DNA of 53,517 nt from Actinomycetales bacterium (lineage in GTDB: Bacteria > Actinomycetota > Actinomycetes > Actinomycetales > Actinomycetaceae). A program made the position numbers and the translations under genes. Under the pieces are notes generated by a model. It was not told the origin of the DNA and did not search any database. It worked only from the letters and a program-made list of their open reading frames with translations. Positions 1 to 7,489 of this stretch are shown in pieces. The stretch lies in the NCBI GenBank assembly GCA_015655375.1, contig JAATFD010000042.1:1-53517 (forward strand). The letters are read 5' to 3'. How positions within the stretch are numbered: position 1 is the stretch's first letter; every line of letters begins with the position of its first letter.

Positions 1-312
1 ACGCGGGCCGAGGTCGAGGCGATCCTCGACCCGTTGCTGAGCGCGCTCAAGGCCCACTACGGGAGGACGCCGCTGATCTATGCCACGGCGGACTCCTATC
101 GGCGGTACATCTCGGGAGCCCATGACGAGAATCCGATCTGGATTCGGTCCGTCTTCCTTCCGCCTTCTCTCAACGACGGGCGCACGTGGACGATCTGGCA
201 GTACTCGAACCGCGATCGTCTGTCCGGCTACGACGGGAACGAGACCTTCATCGACATGAACGCCTTCAACGGGACGCGCTCAGAACTCGCTGCGCTGGTG
301 TCGAGGAATTGA
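1..312 (+). CDS. GH25 muramidase (lysozyme), C-terminal fragment
   Basis: The open frame runs in from the window edge and ends at a TGA at 310-312, so only about 103 C-terminal residues are visible. The segments PLIYATADSYRRYI and TWTIWQYSNRDRLSGYDG, followed by FIDMNAFNG, match the last strands of glycoside hydrolase family 25, where the W-x-x-QYS and D-x-N motifs close the barrel. The enzyme would cleave the N-acetylmuramic acid to N-acetylglucosamine bond of peptidoglycan, normally outside the cell. The catalytic DxE residues, the N-terminus and any signal peptide lie upstream of the window. Family assignment is good; the substrate and whether it is cellular or phage-derived cannot be decided from the fragment. 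Confidence 0.85.
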   Translation, partial: TRAEVEAILDPLLSALKAHYGRTPLIYATADSYRRYISGAHDENPIWIRSVFLPPSLNDGRTWTIWQYSNRDRLSGYDGNETFIDMNAFNGTRSELAALVSRN

Positions 313-327
313 CGGCACTGACCGCCA

Positions 328-846
328 CTAGCTGTTTCCGCGGTTTCGGTTGTACCCGTTTGTATATGCGCCATAATGCTGGATGAACGCCTTCTCGAGG
401 GCGTCCAGGCTGGCGAAACCGCTGTTCGCCAGCGCAATGGCGCGAATCGTGAATCGATTTCCGTTCCTGTAATCTGCGTAGACGTCGCCGTTCCCGCGCC
501 CCGAGAAATGCGCTGCAACACGGTCCAGGATCCTCGTCGCTTGACCGACATAGCACATGTTTTGTGTGTGATTGATCAGGACATATATACCTGTAAAATT
601 GAACCTATTAGAGTAGTGCGGATTTCCACGTCCGCCGAAGCTTGCGTTTCGCATTGCGAGGAACGCCTCGGGCGTCATTTCCACGGAATTTGAGGCGAGT
701 CCATTCATGTAGGCGCGGATCTGCTGCCGGTGTTCTCTCTCACGGGCGCGATCGCGTGCGTCGAGGACGAGAGCAATGAGTATCAGGACAACAATGAGTG
801 CTCCTACTGCGATCAACAGCATTCGGATGTTCACGTTGTTGGACAT
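328..846 (-). CDS. Membrane-anchored GIY-YIG nuclease-domain protein
   Basis: 172 residues. Residues about 8-28 form one hydrophobic segment (LLIAVGALIVVLILIALVL), followed by a charged linker and then a GIY-YIG domain: GIY at 86-88, YVG at 99-101, the conserved arginine at 105, and a glutamate in the later LEKAFI segment, ending NGYN. GIY-YIG domains cut or nick DNA, but the family also occurs in small standalone proteins of unknown role. An N-terminal membrane anchor would place the nuclease domain on the cytoplasmic face if the N-terminus is outside. The gene is noticeably less GC-rich than its neighbours and lies tail to tail with the muramidase, 15 bases apart, which suggests accessory DNA. 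Function is not established. Confidence 0.75.
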   Translation of the reverse strand: MSNNVNIRMLLIAVGALIVVLILIALVLDARDRAREREHRQQIRAYMNGLASNSVEMTPEAFLAMRNASFGGRGNPHYSNRFNFTGIYVLINHTQNMCYVGQATRILDRVAAHFSGRGNGDVYADYRNGNRFTIRAIALANSGFASLDALEKAFIQHYGAYTNGYNRNRGNS

Positions 847-1141
847 GTGGTGCGAACCTGTCTCGTCTTAAGGTGCCAATGTTTCGTGGGGCATACGACC
901 GACAAAGGAGAAAAGACCGTCGCGCTGGCTTCAGACTCCGCATGGAAGATCGCTCTTGGCTCCATTATCGCGCCAGACCATGAGTTCAGGTGAGTCTGCC
1001 AAGGGACGAGAGCTCTACAGACCGAAGTTCATTGGTCGTTCTCACCGCCTGAGCCTCTCCACCCACCGGTCGACCTCATCCTGGGACGTCGGTGGTGAAG
1101 CGCGTCCTCACTCGGAGACTCATGCCATCCGGGTGCGCGTC
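847..1141. other. Intergenic stretch without a convincing gene
   Basis: No tRNA, hairpin with a T-run, or open frame with a family signature was found here. On the minus strand the segments MSLRVRTRFTTDVPG (ending near 1080) and, in a neighbouring frame, QDEVDRWVERLRR (ending at 1042) read like two pieces of one short coding sequence interrupted by a frameshift, just downstream of the decayed DUF488 gene. This may be further gene debris. Confidence 0.4.
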
Positions 1142-1434
1142 TTATTCTGCGGCCTCGATGGCCTGCGCAAGCACGTGGGCGTGGTTGCGGGCGACATCGC
1201 GGGTAGCGACGAGCAACGTCACGGTTCCGGTGCGGGCCTTCTCTGCCAACTCCGTCACGCCGGGATTTCCATCCAATTCCGCGGCGTGGTGGCATTCGGC
1301 GAATTCGTCGTCGGGGATCTCGTGGTGGTGCCAGGCAGTGCGCAGCTCCCCCTCGGCCACAGTCGATCGACGAGGACGCGGAAGCCGTCCTCCGGTGAGA
1401 CCTCGTCATGGACACGCGCAATGCGGAGAGTCAA
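1142..1434 (-). pseudogene. Decayed DUF488 family gene
   Basis: Reading down the minus strand from a TTG at 1434 gives [20 protein letters not shown] and then LVDRLWPRG, the characteristic N-terminus of DUF488 proteins. That frame then leaves the family. A different frame continues with [16 protein letters not shown] and ends with ARTGTVTLLVATRD, then ARNHAHVLAQA, the family's C-terminus, stopping at 1142. Compared with intact DUF488 proteins, about 15-20 residues between WPRG and ELR are missing and the frame changes at the join, so the gene is most likely broken by a small deletion. The start overlaps the stop of the upstream dehydrogenase, which indicates former translational coupling. DUF488 proteins have no firmly assigned biochemical role. 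Confidence 0.75.
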
Positions 1435-2378
1435 TGCGCCATCACGCCGATCATCTCACCACCGAGCCCGAGCATCGCCCGCACGTTGTGTGCGATCCGC
1501 TCCTCCGCGCCGACAGGACGACCACCCGCGGCGTGGGGAGTGATGATCAGGTTCGGGGTGTCCCACAGGGGTGAATCGGCCGGAAGTGGTTCGGCCGCTG
1601 CGACATCGATCGCTGCTGCCGACAGACGCCTGGCAGTCAGGGCTGCGATCAGGGCGTCCTCGTCGATGGTGGATCCGCGTCCGACGTTGACGACCTGCGC
1701 CTTCGCGGGCAGCAGCGCCAAGGTGTCCGCATCGAGGATGTTTGTCGTGTCGGGGCGTGTCGGCAGCACCATGACCAGCACATCGGTGGCTCGCAGGGTG
1801 TCGGCGAGTCCCTCGGGTCCGACGACGGGGAATCCGGCGCGTTCGCCAGCGCTGTGGGCAATGCCCGTGACGTGGGCGCCGAGGACGGCGAAGCGGCGGG
1901 CGATCTCCTGCCCGATCGCGCCGAAGCCCCAGATGGCGACGGCGGACTCCCACAGGGTCGTGACCCGACCCGCAGGGTGCAGCGGCTGCATTCCGCCGAG
2001 CTCGGCGGTGGCCCATTCGTGTTCCGTCTGGAGTTCCAGGGACCGCGGGATCCGGCGGACATTCGCCAGCGCGAGGGCGAGGGCGTGCTCCGCCACGGTC
2101 GCGTCGTGGAAGTGTCGACCGTTCGTGATGATGACGTCGCTCGGCGGGTTCGCCGCGATGATTCTGTCGGGCCCCGCCATCAGGGTCTGGATCCACCGCA
2201 GCTTCGGCAGCTCGGCGAGGAACCCCGCCAGATCCGGATTCGTGCCCCACAAGACAAGTGCTTCGGCATCGCGGTGCTCGGGTGGGACGGGCGCGTTCTC
2301 GTCAATGAGGACCGACTCGACCCCCTCGGGAAAGTCGATCGGGCCGAATTCAGTGGCATCCGTCAGAAGGATCTTCAT
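1431..2378 (-). CDS. D-isomer-specific 2-hydroxyacid dehydrogenase
   Basis: 315 residues from an ATG at 2378, preceded by AAAGGGTGG; a GTG three codons upstream has no room for a ribosome site. The NAD-binding loop GFGAIG is at 151-156 ([15 protein letters not shown]), the substrate-binding arginine at 234 in VGRGSTID and the catalytic histidine at 282 in TPHAAGG, with the partner glutamate in the AAAEPLP segment between them. This is the standard R-E-H triad of cytosolic NAD(P)H-dependent 2-keto acid reductases and hydroxyacid dehydrogenases. Substrate (glyoxylate, hydroxypyruvate, phenylpyruvate and others) cannot be told from sequence alone. The esterase gene lies upstream on the same strand with a 63-base gap. 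Confidence 0.85.
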   Translation of the reverse strand: MKILLTDATEFGPIDFPEGVESVLIDENAPVPPEHRDAEALVLWGTNPDLAGFLAELPKLRWIQTLMAGPDRIIAANPPSDVIITNGRHFHDATVAEHALALALANVRRIPRSLELQTEHEWATAELGGMQPLHPAGRVTTLWESAVAIWGFGAIGQEIARRFAVLGAHVTGIAHSAGERAGFPVVGPEGLADTLRATDVLVMVLPTRPDTTNILDADTLALLPAKAQVVNVGRGSTIDEDALIAALTARRLSAAAIDVAAAEPLPADSPLWDTPNLIITPHAAGGRPVGAEERIAHNVRAMLGLGGEMIGVMAH

Positions 2379-2441
2379 CGTTTCCACCCTTTTCCGTTCA
2401 GGACAACAGGACCAGTGTGCCGCAGATCGGGGGCGTGTGTG

Positions 2442-3476
2442 TCACTGCTCCAGCAGTTCCCGCAGCCACGCGACCTGGCGCAGCCACTGGTAGCTTTCCC
2501 CGCCCTCATGCGTGTTGAAGGGGTAGACGACGATGTCGGCGGGCCCTCCCCACCAGTTCTTCGCTGCGAAAACGGTCGAGGGCGGGCACGTCGGATCCAT
2601 CTCCGCGGTGGAGAAGAACGCAGGTGCGATCGCTCGGCGACCCAGCAATGCGCCGTCGAAGTAGGACAACGTGCGGAAGACCTGATCGGTGCGATCGCGG
2701 AAGATGGAGAGGTAGCGGGCCACCTCGTCGTACGGATCGCGTCCGGTCAGCCCGACGGCGCGGCGGAAGTGGCAGAGGAAGGGGACGTCCGGCATCGCGA
2801 CGATGACACGGTGGTTCAACGCTGCGGCAGCGATCGCGGTCCCGCCACCCTGCGAGGTCCCCACGACCGCGATCCGCGCGGGATCGACCTCGGGAAGAGT
2901 GGCGACGGCCTCGACCGCATGGTGGGCGTCGACGAAGACGCGGCGGTAGTAATAGTCCTGTGGGGACTCGATGCCGCGCGTGAGGAAGCCTGGGACCGCG
3001 GGTCCGGATCCGTGCGGATCGGCCGTCGCCCCACCGGAACTCCAGGTCGCACCCTGCCCGCGCGTGTCGACGACGAGGTGTGCGAAGCCGGCGCTCGCCC
3101 AGATCAGGTGGTCGATGGCGAGGCCGCGCCCGCCGTTGTATCCGAGGAACTCGACGACAGCGGGCAGAGGCGCCGGAAGCCGGGAAGGCGCGTCGCCCTC
3201 GGTCGCCTGGACGATGGCGGTTGTGCCGCGCGGCACGGTCAGCCATGCGTGGATCGGGTCCCCGGCGAATCCGGGGAAGGTGATGTCGTGGACGTCGACC
3301 GTGGTCAGCGGCGTCTCGGCGCGCTTGCGGGTCAGTGCCGCAGGATCGAAGGGATTGGCCGCCACAGTCGTCGTCCAGAACTCGTCGAAGTCGTCCGGCT
3401 CGGGGATGTCGGGGCGGTAGACCTCCAGCTCGGGGAGGCTGAGATCGAAACGTTGCATGGGCTGATTCTCGTGCAT
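2442..3476 (-). CDS. Acetyl-xylan esterase / cephalosporin-C deacetylase family (AXE1)
   Basis: 344 residues, close to the usual 320-330. It has the AXE1 layout: N-terminal FDLSLPELEVYRPDIPEPDD (the typical 'L-x-x-Y-x-P' start), the nucleophile serine at 208 in GTSQGG, the acid in AEMDPTCPPSTVFAA and the histidine in FNTHEGG near the C-terminus. Family members remove O-acetyl groups from xylo-oligosaccharides or small esters. No signal peptide is visible, so it would act on imported, acetylated oligosaccharides, in keeping with the xylan theme later in the window. The start could also be the ATG six codons downstream (MQRFDLS), which follows GAGAA. Confidence 0.85.
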   Translation of the reverse strand: MHENQPMQRFDLSLPELEVYRPDIPEPDDFDEFWTTTVAANPFDPAALTRKRAETPLTTVDVHDITFPGFAGDPIHAWLTVPRGTTAIVQATEGDAPSRLPAPLPAVVEFLGYNGGRGLAIDHLIWASAGFAHLVVDTRGQGATWSSGGATADPHGSGPAVPGFLTRGIESPQDYYYRRVFVDAHHAVEAVATLPEVDPARIAVVGTSQGGGTAIAAAALNHRVIVAMPDVPFLCHFRRAVGLTGRDPYDEVARYLSIFRDRTDQVFRTLSYFDGALLGRRAIAPAFFSTAEMDPTCPPSTVFAAKNWWGGPADIVVYPFNTHEGGESYQWLRQVAWLRELLEQ

Positions 3477-3514
3477 GGGGACGGGGTCATGTCATGGACG
3501 ACCGGGGGAGCGTC

Positions 3515-4642
3515 TCAGACGGCGCGCGTCCGGCGGCTTCTGTCCCACGCGCTGGTCCCCGCGCTGATCGCACCGAAGAGGACGGCGCCGACCGGCCAGA
3601 GTATCCATGCGCGGTCCCATCCGTTCCACCCGAATCCCCACAGGAGGAACGCCGCAGTGAGCAGCGGCCAATAGATCGAGGCGACGACGCTCGCGAGTCC
3701 GAGGGCTCGATCGCTCCCGTCGGCCCGATCGCGTCCGGAGGAGTGGCGGTGGTGAACGCGCCCGGACAGGACGGCAGCCGTGCGATTCGCCCATGAACCC
3801 CGAAGATGGATGTACACCCCAATGGCTGCGATGACGAGCGTCAGGGCCACGCCGAACTGGGCGGACCACGCGGGCCATGGGCCGTCCTCGTCCGAGAGGA
3901 TCCCGGCGGTGATCGTGGGGACGACGGCGAGGACCCACAGGGCGACGGAGGCCGCGAGGGTGCGCGTGCGTAGGGGCTCATGGGACTCGCGCAGGGTTTC
4001 GGCCCAGGCGTCGACCTCGGGCGTCGGCGTGAACGTGCCGGCGGTGAGGCGACGGGAGGGCGCCAGCGTCCGATTGCGGGCCACGAGGGCGGCGCAGGCG
4101 AATGCGGCGACGACCAGCAACACGAGCAGGCCGACGAGTGTCAGGATCGGACTGGTTCCCCAGGGGCCGGGATCTGTGGCGTCGGATGCCAGTGCGACGA
4201 GGCAGCAAGGCGAGGCGACGAGCGCGGCGCAGGCCGCGGCCAGAGTCGGTTGCGTGCGTCGTCGAGCCTCGGCGTAGGACTCGGCCTCGTCCAGGCTGAC
4301 GGGTGGGAGCGCGGGCGTGCGCACCTGCTCGTGCTCCCACTCGGACGCGTTCGTGGTGGACCAGGCGGCGGCCTCGTCCGGACTGGCGGCTGCGCTGGCA
4401 GCGCTGGCCCCGTCATCGCCCCGGATCTCGGTGGAGATCCCGAGGACCGGCGCCAGCTCGTCGAGGTTTCCGAACTGAGCGATGACCTCGCCGATGGCCT
4501 CGTTGCGAGATTTCCCGGCGTCAAGCGCCGCGGTGAACGCGTCCTCCATCATCGCCCGCAACTCGGCCTTGGCTTCGGTCAGGCGAGGCGTGGTCGGGTA
4601 GGAGGAGAACATCGTGTCGAGATAGGCATCGAGGATGTCCAT
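3515..4642 (-). CDS. HAAS-domain membrane protein, partner of PadR
   Basis: 375 residues from the ATG at 4642, which overlaps the PadR stop in an ATGA junction. The first ~80 residues (MDILDAYLDTMFSSYP, then EAKAELRAMMEDAF and GNLDELAPVLGI) match the HAAS/DUF1700 helical domain that senses or tethers signals next to PadR regulators. A charged linker follows, then about five to six hydrophobic segments (for example ILTLVGLLVLLVVAAFACAA and FGVALTLVIAAIGVYIHL). The protein is probably an integral membrane protein. PadR-HAAS pairs commonly respond to membrane or envelope stress; the effector here is unknown. Confidence 0.75.
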   Translation of the reverse strand: MDILDAYLDTMFSSYPTTPRLTEAKAELRAMMEDAFTAALDAGKSRNEAIGEVIAQFGNLDELAPVLGISTEIRGDDGASAASAAASPDEAAAWSTTNASEWEHEQVRTPALPPVSLDEAESYAEARRRTQPTLAAACAALVASPCCLVALASDATDPGPWGTSPILTLVGLLVLLVVAAFACAALVARNRTLAPSRRLTAGTFTPTPEVDAWAETLRESHEPLRTRTLAASVALWVLAVVPTITAGILSDEDGPWPAWSAQFGVALTLVIAAIGVYIHLRGSWANRTAAVLSGRVHHRHSSGRDRADGSDRALGLASVVASIYWPLLTAAFLLWGFGWNGWDRAWILWPVGAVLFGAISAGTSAWDRSRRTRAV

Positions 4643-4971
4643 CAGCGAATTCCTTTCGCAAAGCGATCGACGACGGATTTCGTCGTCTCCCATTCCTCGA
4701 GCTTGAGGCCGAGGTGGTCGGTGCCGAGGGAGGTGATGCGGTAGTAGGTGCGGGGTTTGCCGGAGTTCGACGTCCCCGGATAGGACTCGACGAGGCCAGC
4801 GCCTTCGAGGCGTTTGAGGGCGGAGTACAGCGTCGTCTGCTTGATGACGTAGGTGTCCTCGGTGATGTTGGCGATCGTCTGGGACAGGTGATAGGCGTAG
4901 GAGGGATGGTCGCGCAGGATCGCCAGGACCATGAGGTCCACGTACCCGCGGATCGCGTCGGCACTGATCAT
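4642..4971 (-). CDS. PadR family transcriptional regulator
   Basis: 109 residues, a single winged-helix domain: the N-terminal helix MISADAIRGYVDLMVLAIL, then DHPSYAYHLSQ and the wing TLYSALKRLEGAGLVES, then GKPRTYYRIT. This is the PadR fold without the long C-terminal dimerisation helix pair (short subfamily 2 type). AAAGGAG lies 6 bases before the ATG. The gene is first in a two-gene operon with the HAAS membrane protein and sits beside a perfect 25-base palindrome (4999-5023), so autorepression is likely. Confidence 0.92.
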   Translation of the reverse strand: MISADAIRGYVDLMVLAILRDHPSYAYHLSQTIANITEDTYVIKQTTLYSALKRLEGAGLVESYPGTSNSGKPRTYYRITSLGTDHLGLKLEEWETTKSVVDRFAKGIR

Positions 4972-4998
4972 GGACGCTCCTTTCTACGATAACGACAA

Positions 4999-5023
4999 AC
5001 GTACTACGTCAGACGTAGTACGT
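4999..5023. promoter_or_regulatory. Perfect 25-base palindrome, probable PadR operator
   Basis: ACGTACTACGTC, one A, then GACGTAGTACGT: both 12-base arms are exact complements. It lies 28 bases upstream of the padR start and 65 bases upstream of the divergent DUF5926 gene, so a bound dimer could control both directions. PadR family regulators are known to autorepress through such inverted repeats; binding by this PadR is inferred. Confidence 0.8.
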
Positions 5024-5087
5024 CTACCGGATTGTCTGCGTGGGCCGCGCACCGGACGCGAGGGTCGGACCCGCTACCCTTGCCCCC

Positions 5088-5969
5088 ATGGGCAAAGCCA
5101 GTCGTCGCAAGAAGGTCGTCACTCGCGCGGGTCGTCCCGCTCCACGGCCCCCGATTCCCTTCCGGGACCGTCCCTTCGAGGGCCTGTCCCACGAGGCAGA
5201 CCTCGTCGCGATGCGAGAGATCATCCCGTGCGCGAGCCTGACGGCGCATACGAGCGTGGAGCTCGGCGGCGTGGAGTTCGATGTCGTCACCCTGTTGCCC
5301 GATGGGCATCCCGCGATGGTGCGCCCCGATGGCCACATCATGATCGGTCTGCAGACCCGCTTCCACTCCGGCGACCTCTCGCACGACGCGGGTGGAGCGC
5401 TGCTGGCGGCGATCGCCCGCCGAGCCGAGGGCAGCACCGGCCTCGTTCCCTTCGATGTGCGCGATCCTGCGCCGCGCCTTCAGGACCTCCTCGACGACTC
5501 CCTGACGGAGGACATGGAAATCCGCCCGGACTTCGGCTACTGGCTCGACCCGAACGGCGAGGTCACCCCGGAGATCGCTCGCGCCCTCGAACAGAATCGC
5601 GAGGACGTCGTCCCCACCGAGCAGGTTCCTGGAATGCCCGGAATGTTCTGGTGCGAGATGAACCGGAATTTCGTCCGTTACGTCACCGACGTCGAGGAGT
5701 CGACGCTGTTCACGGCGCTCGCCCGCCTCCAGGCTGCCGGGCAGGCCCAGATGGGCGAGGGGTCGCGGTTCGTTGGCGCATTCCGCGCCTGCGGCCTCGC
5801 GATCCCCGTCTTCGAGCTGGCGGACGGCGCGAGCGCCCTCGACGTCGCCGGGGACGCGGCCGTCCTCGTCCGCAATCTCGATGCCGCATTGGACGTCACG
5901 GATTCCTTGACCCCGGACGAACGACGGGCCCGTGAGGGGCTCGTGTCACGTCAGGTCACCATCCGCTAG
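5088..5969 (+). CDS. DUF5926 family protein
   Basis: 293 residues starting MGKASRRKKVVTRAGRPAP, a basic N-terminus typical of this actinobacterial family, followed by PFRDRPFEGLSHEADLVAMR and IPCASLTAHTSVELGG. No catalytic motif is recognisable and there is no membrane segment. The ATG at 5088 was chosen for the family-like start; it has no clear ribosome site and a TACCCT box lies only about 10 bases upstream, so the mRNA may be leaderless. An upstream in-frame start exists at 5040 but lies in non-conserved sequence. Divergent from padR across the 25-base palindrome. Function unknown. Confidence 0.75.
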   Translation: MGKASRRKKVVTRAGRPAPRPPIPFRDRPFEGLSHEADLVAMREIIPCASLTAHTSVELGGVEFDVVTLLPDGHPAMVRPDGHIMIGLQTRFHSGDLSHDAGGALLAAIARRAEGSTGLVPFDVRDPAPRLQDLLDDSLTEDMEIRPDFGYWLDPNGEVTPEIARALEQNREDVVPTEQVPGMPGMFWCEMNRNFVRYVTDVEESTLFTALARLQAAGQAQMGEGSRFVGAFRACGLAIPVFELADGASALDVAGDAAVLVRNLDAALDVTDSLTPDERRAREGLVSRQVTIR

Positions 5970-6009
5970 TCGTCTCTGCTCAGGCTGGGTCTCGGCCTAG
6001 ACTGGAGAT

Positions 6010-6879
6010 GTGAATCCACCCGCTGCCGGGGGAGAAGTCCCACGCCACCCAGCTCCCCAGCGGGTGGCCGCCATCATCTGCGCGCATGACGCCGAGGCGG
6101 ACATCGCCCTGACCGTGCGATCCTGTCGCGCGATCCCCGGCGTCGACTTGTTGGTCGTCGTCGATGACGGGTCCGATGACGACACGGGTCGCAATGCCCG
6201 GCTGGCCGGGGCCGTGGTCGTCCGGCATTCGGTGGCCCGCGGGCGTGCCTCCGCGATGGAGACCGGGGTCAAGGTCGCCGCCATGCGTGATCGGGCCGAT
6301 TGGCCAGCGCGGCTGTTGCTCTTCCTGTCCTCCGATCTCGGAGAGTCCGCGGTCGAGGCCTCCGCATTGGTCGAGGCCGTCAAGGCCGAGGGCGTGGACT
6401 GCGCCTGCGCCGCGCCACCCGCATCCGATGCCTCCGTGGGGCGGTCGTTGGCCGAGAACATCGCCCGGTCGGGGATCCGCCACGCCACCGGGTGGGATCC
6501 TCAAGCCCCCCTGTCGGAGGAACGGTGTCTGACGCGGGAGGCGCTCAACGTGGTGATGCCGTTCTCCGTGGGCTTCGGCGTCGAGGTCGGTATGACGATC
6601 GACTTGCTCGTCGCCGGTTTCACGATGATGGAAGTTCCCTGTACCTTCACCCATCTGGGGTCCGATCACACGATCGGCGAGCTCAATCATGTGTCGCGGT
6701 CGCGTGATGCGTGGTTCGCGGTCCAGCATCGCAAGTTGCGTCACGTCCGTCTCGATGCGACCATCCGACGGGCCGGTGCCAAGGCGCAGCGCAGTGGCGG
6801 GATCTATCCGCCACCGGGCGTGGTTGACGCGGTCGTGGCGTCCGAGACCGCCGCGGGTCATTCCGGGGAGGGCGCGTGA
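6010..6879 (+). CDS. Family 2-like (GT-A) glycosyltransferase
   Basis: 289 residues from a GTG. The GT-A pattern is clear: strand 1 RVAAIICAHDAEADIALTV, then LLVVVDDGSDDDT, and the metal/nucleotide site region LLLFLSSDLGES where many relatives have DADLGES. A later PFSVGFGVEVGMTIDLL and FTHLGSDHTIGELNHV resemble glucosyl-phosphoglycerate and polyprenyl-phosphate type enzymes. The first Asp of the usual DxD is replaced by Ser (SSD), leaving one aspartate. Its stop overlaps the start of the downstream DNA glycosylase (GTGA), so the two are co-translated although no shared pathway is evident. Donor and acceptor cannot be predicted. Confidence 0.7.
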   Translation: MNPPAAGGEVPRHPAPQRVAAIICAHDAEADIALTVRSCRAIPGVDLLVVVDDGSDDDTGRNARLAGAVVVRHSVARGRASAMETGVKVAAMRDRADWPARLLLFLSSDLGESAVEASALVEAVKAEGVDCACAAPPASDASVGRSLAENIARSGIRHATGWDPQAPLSEERCLTREALNVVMPFSVGFGVEVGMTIDLLVAGFTMMEVPCTFTHLGSDHTIGELNHVSRSRDAWFAVQHRKLRHVRLDATIRRAGAKAQRSGGIYPPPGVVDAVVASETAAGHSGEGA

Positions 6880-7469
6880 GCGGGGCCGACCTCGTCAACG
6901 GCGAGGATGGCCTGGCACGACCCGCGTGGGCGGCCACTGACCCGTTGCTCAGGGACTACTACGACCGTGAATGGGGCATGCCCGTTCGCGACGAGCGGGG
7001 TCTGTTCGAACGACTCAGCCTGGAGGCGTTCCAGTCCGGATTGTCCTGGGTGACGATCCTGCGCAAGCGGACCGCCTTCCGTGCGGCATTCGCAGACTTC
7101 GATCCCGAGGCCGTTGCCGCGTTCGACGAGGTCGATGTCGCTCGTCTGATGACCGATGCCGGGATTGTCCGGAACCGGGCGAAGGTCGCCGCGACGATCA
7201 CGAACGCCCGCGCCACAATGGACCTGCGCGACCGCGGCGGGTTGGTCGACCTCATCTGGTCATTCCAGCCGGAGACCACGCCGGAGCCGTGGACCCTGGC
7301 GGAGATTCCCACGAAGTCTCCGGAGTCCGCGGCCCTGGCAAAAGCCCTGCGTGGTGAGGGGTTCGTCTTTGTGGGACCGACGACGATGTACGCCCTGATG
7401 GAGGCCGCCGGTCTGGTCGACACCCACTTGATCGGCTCCCACCGCCGGGGCACATCCGGCGTCTGGTGA
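6876..7469 (+). CDS. tag: DNA-3-methyladenine glycosylase I (Tag) family, zinc ligands lost
   Basis: 197 residues, near the normal 185-195. It follows Tag from RPAWAATDPLLRDYYDREWG through SLEAFQSGLSWVTILRKR to GLVDTHLIGSHRRG. The catalytic glutamate is E50 (E38 in the E. coli protein) and W58 is kept. Tag normally binds one zinc by Cys4, His17, His175 and Cys179; here the aligned positions are Pro16, Tyr29, His184 and Ser188, so three of four ligands are gone. The base-excision role on N3-methyladenine is likely but the terminal zinc staple is absent. GTG start, overlapping the glycosyltransferase stop by 4 bases. Confidence 0.88.
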   Translation: MSGADLVNGEDGLARPAWAATDPLLRDYYDREWGMPVRDERGLFERLSLEAFQSGLSWVTILRKRTAFRAAFADFDPEAVAAFDEVDVARLMTDAGIVRNRAKVAATITNARATMDLRDRGGLVDLIWSFQPETTPEPWTLAEIPTKSPESAALAKALRGEGFVFVGPTTMYALMEAAGLVDTHLIGSHRRGTSGVW

Positions 7470-7489
7470 ACGTTCTGGCCGCCGGTCGA

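Noticed and set aside
1854-3674. Long plus-strand open frame opposite the dehydrogenase and esterase genes
   Set aside because: It is a GC-driven mirror frame: Arg/Gly-rich, without family motifs, fully covered by well-supported minus-strand genes.
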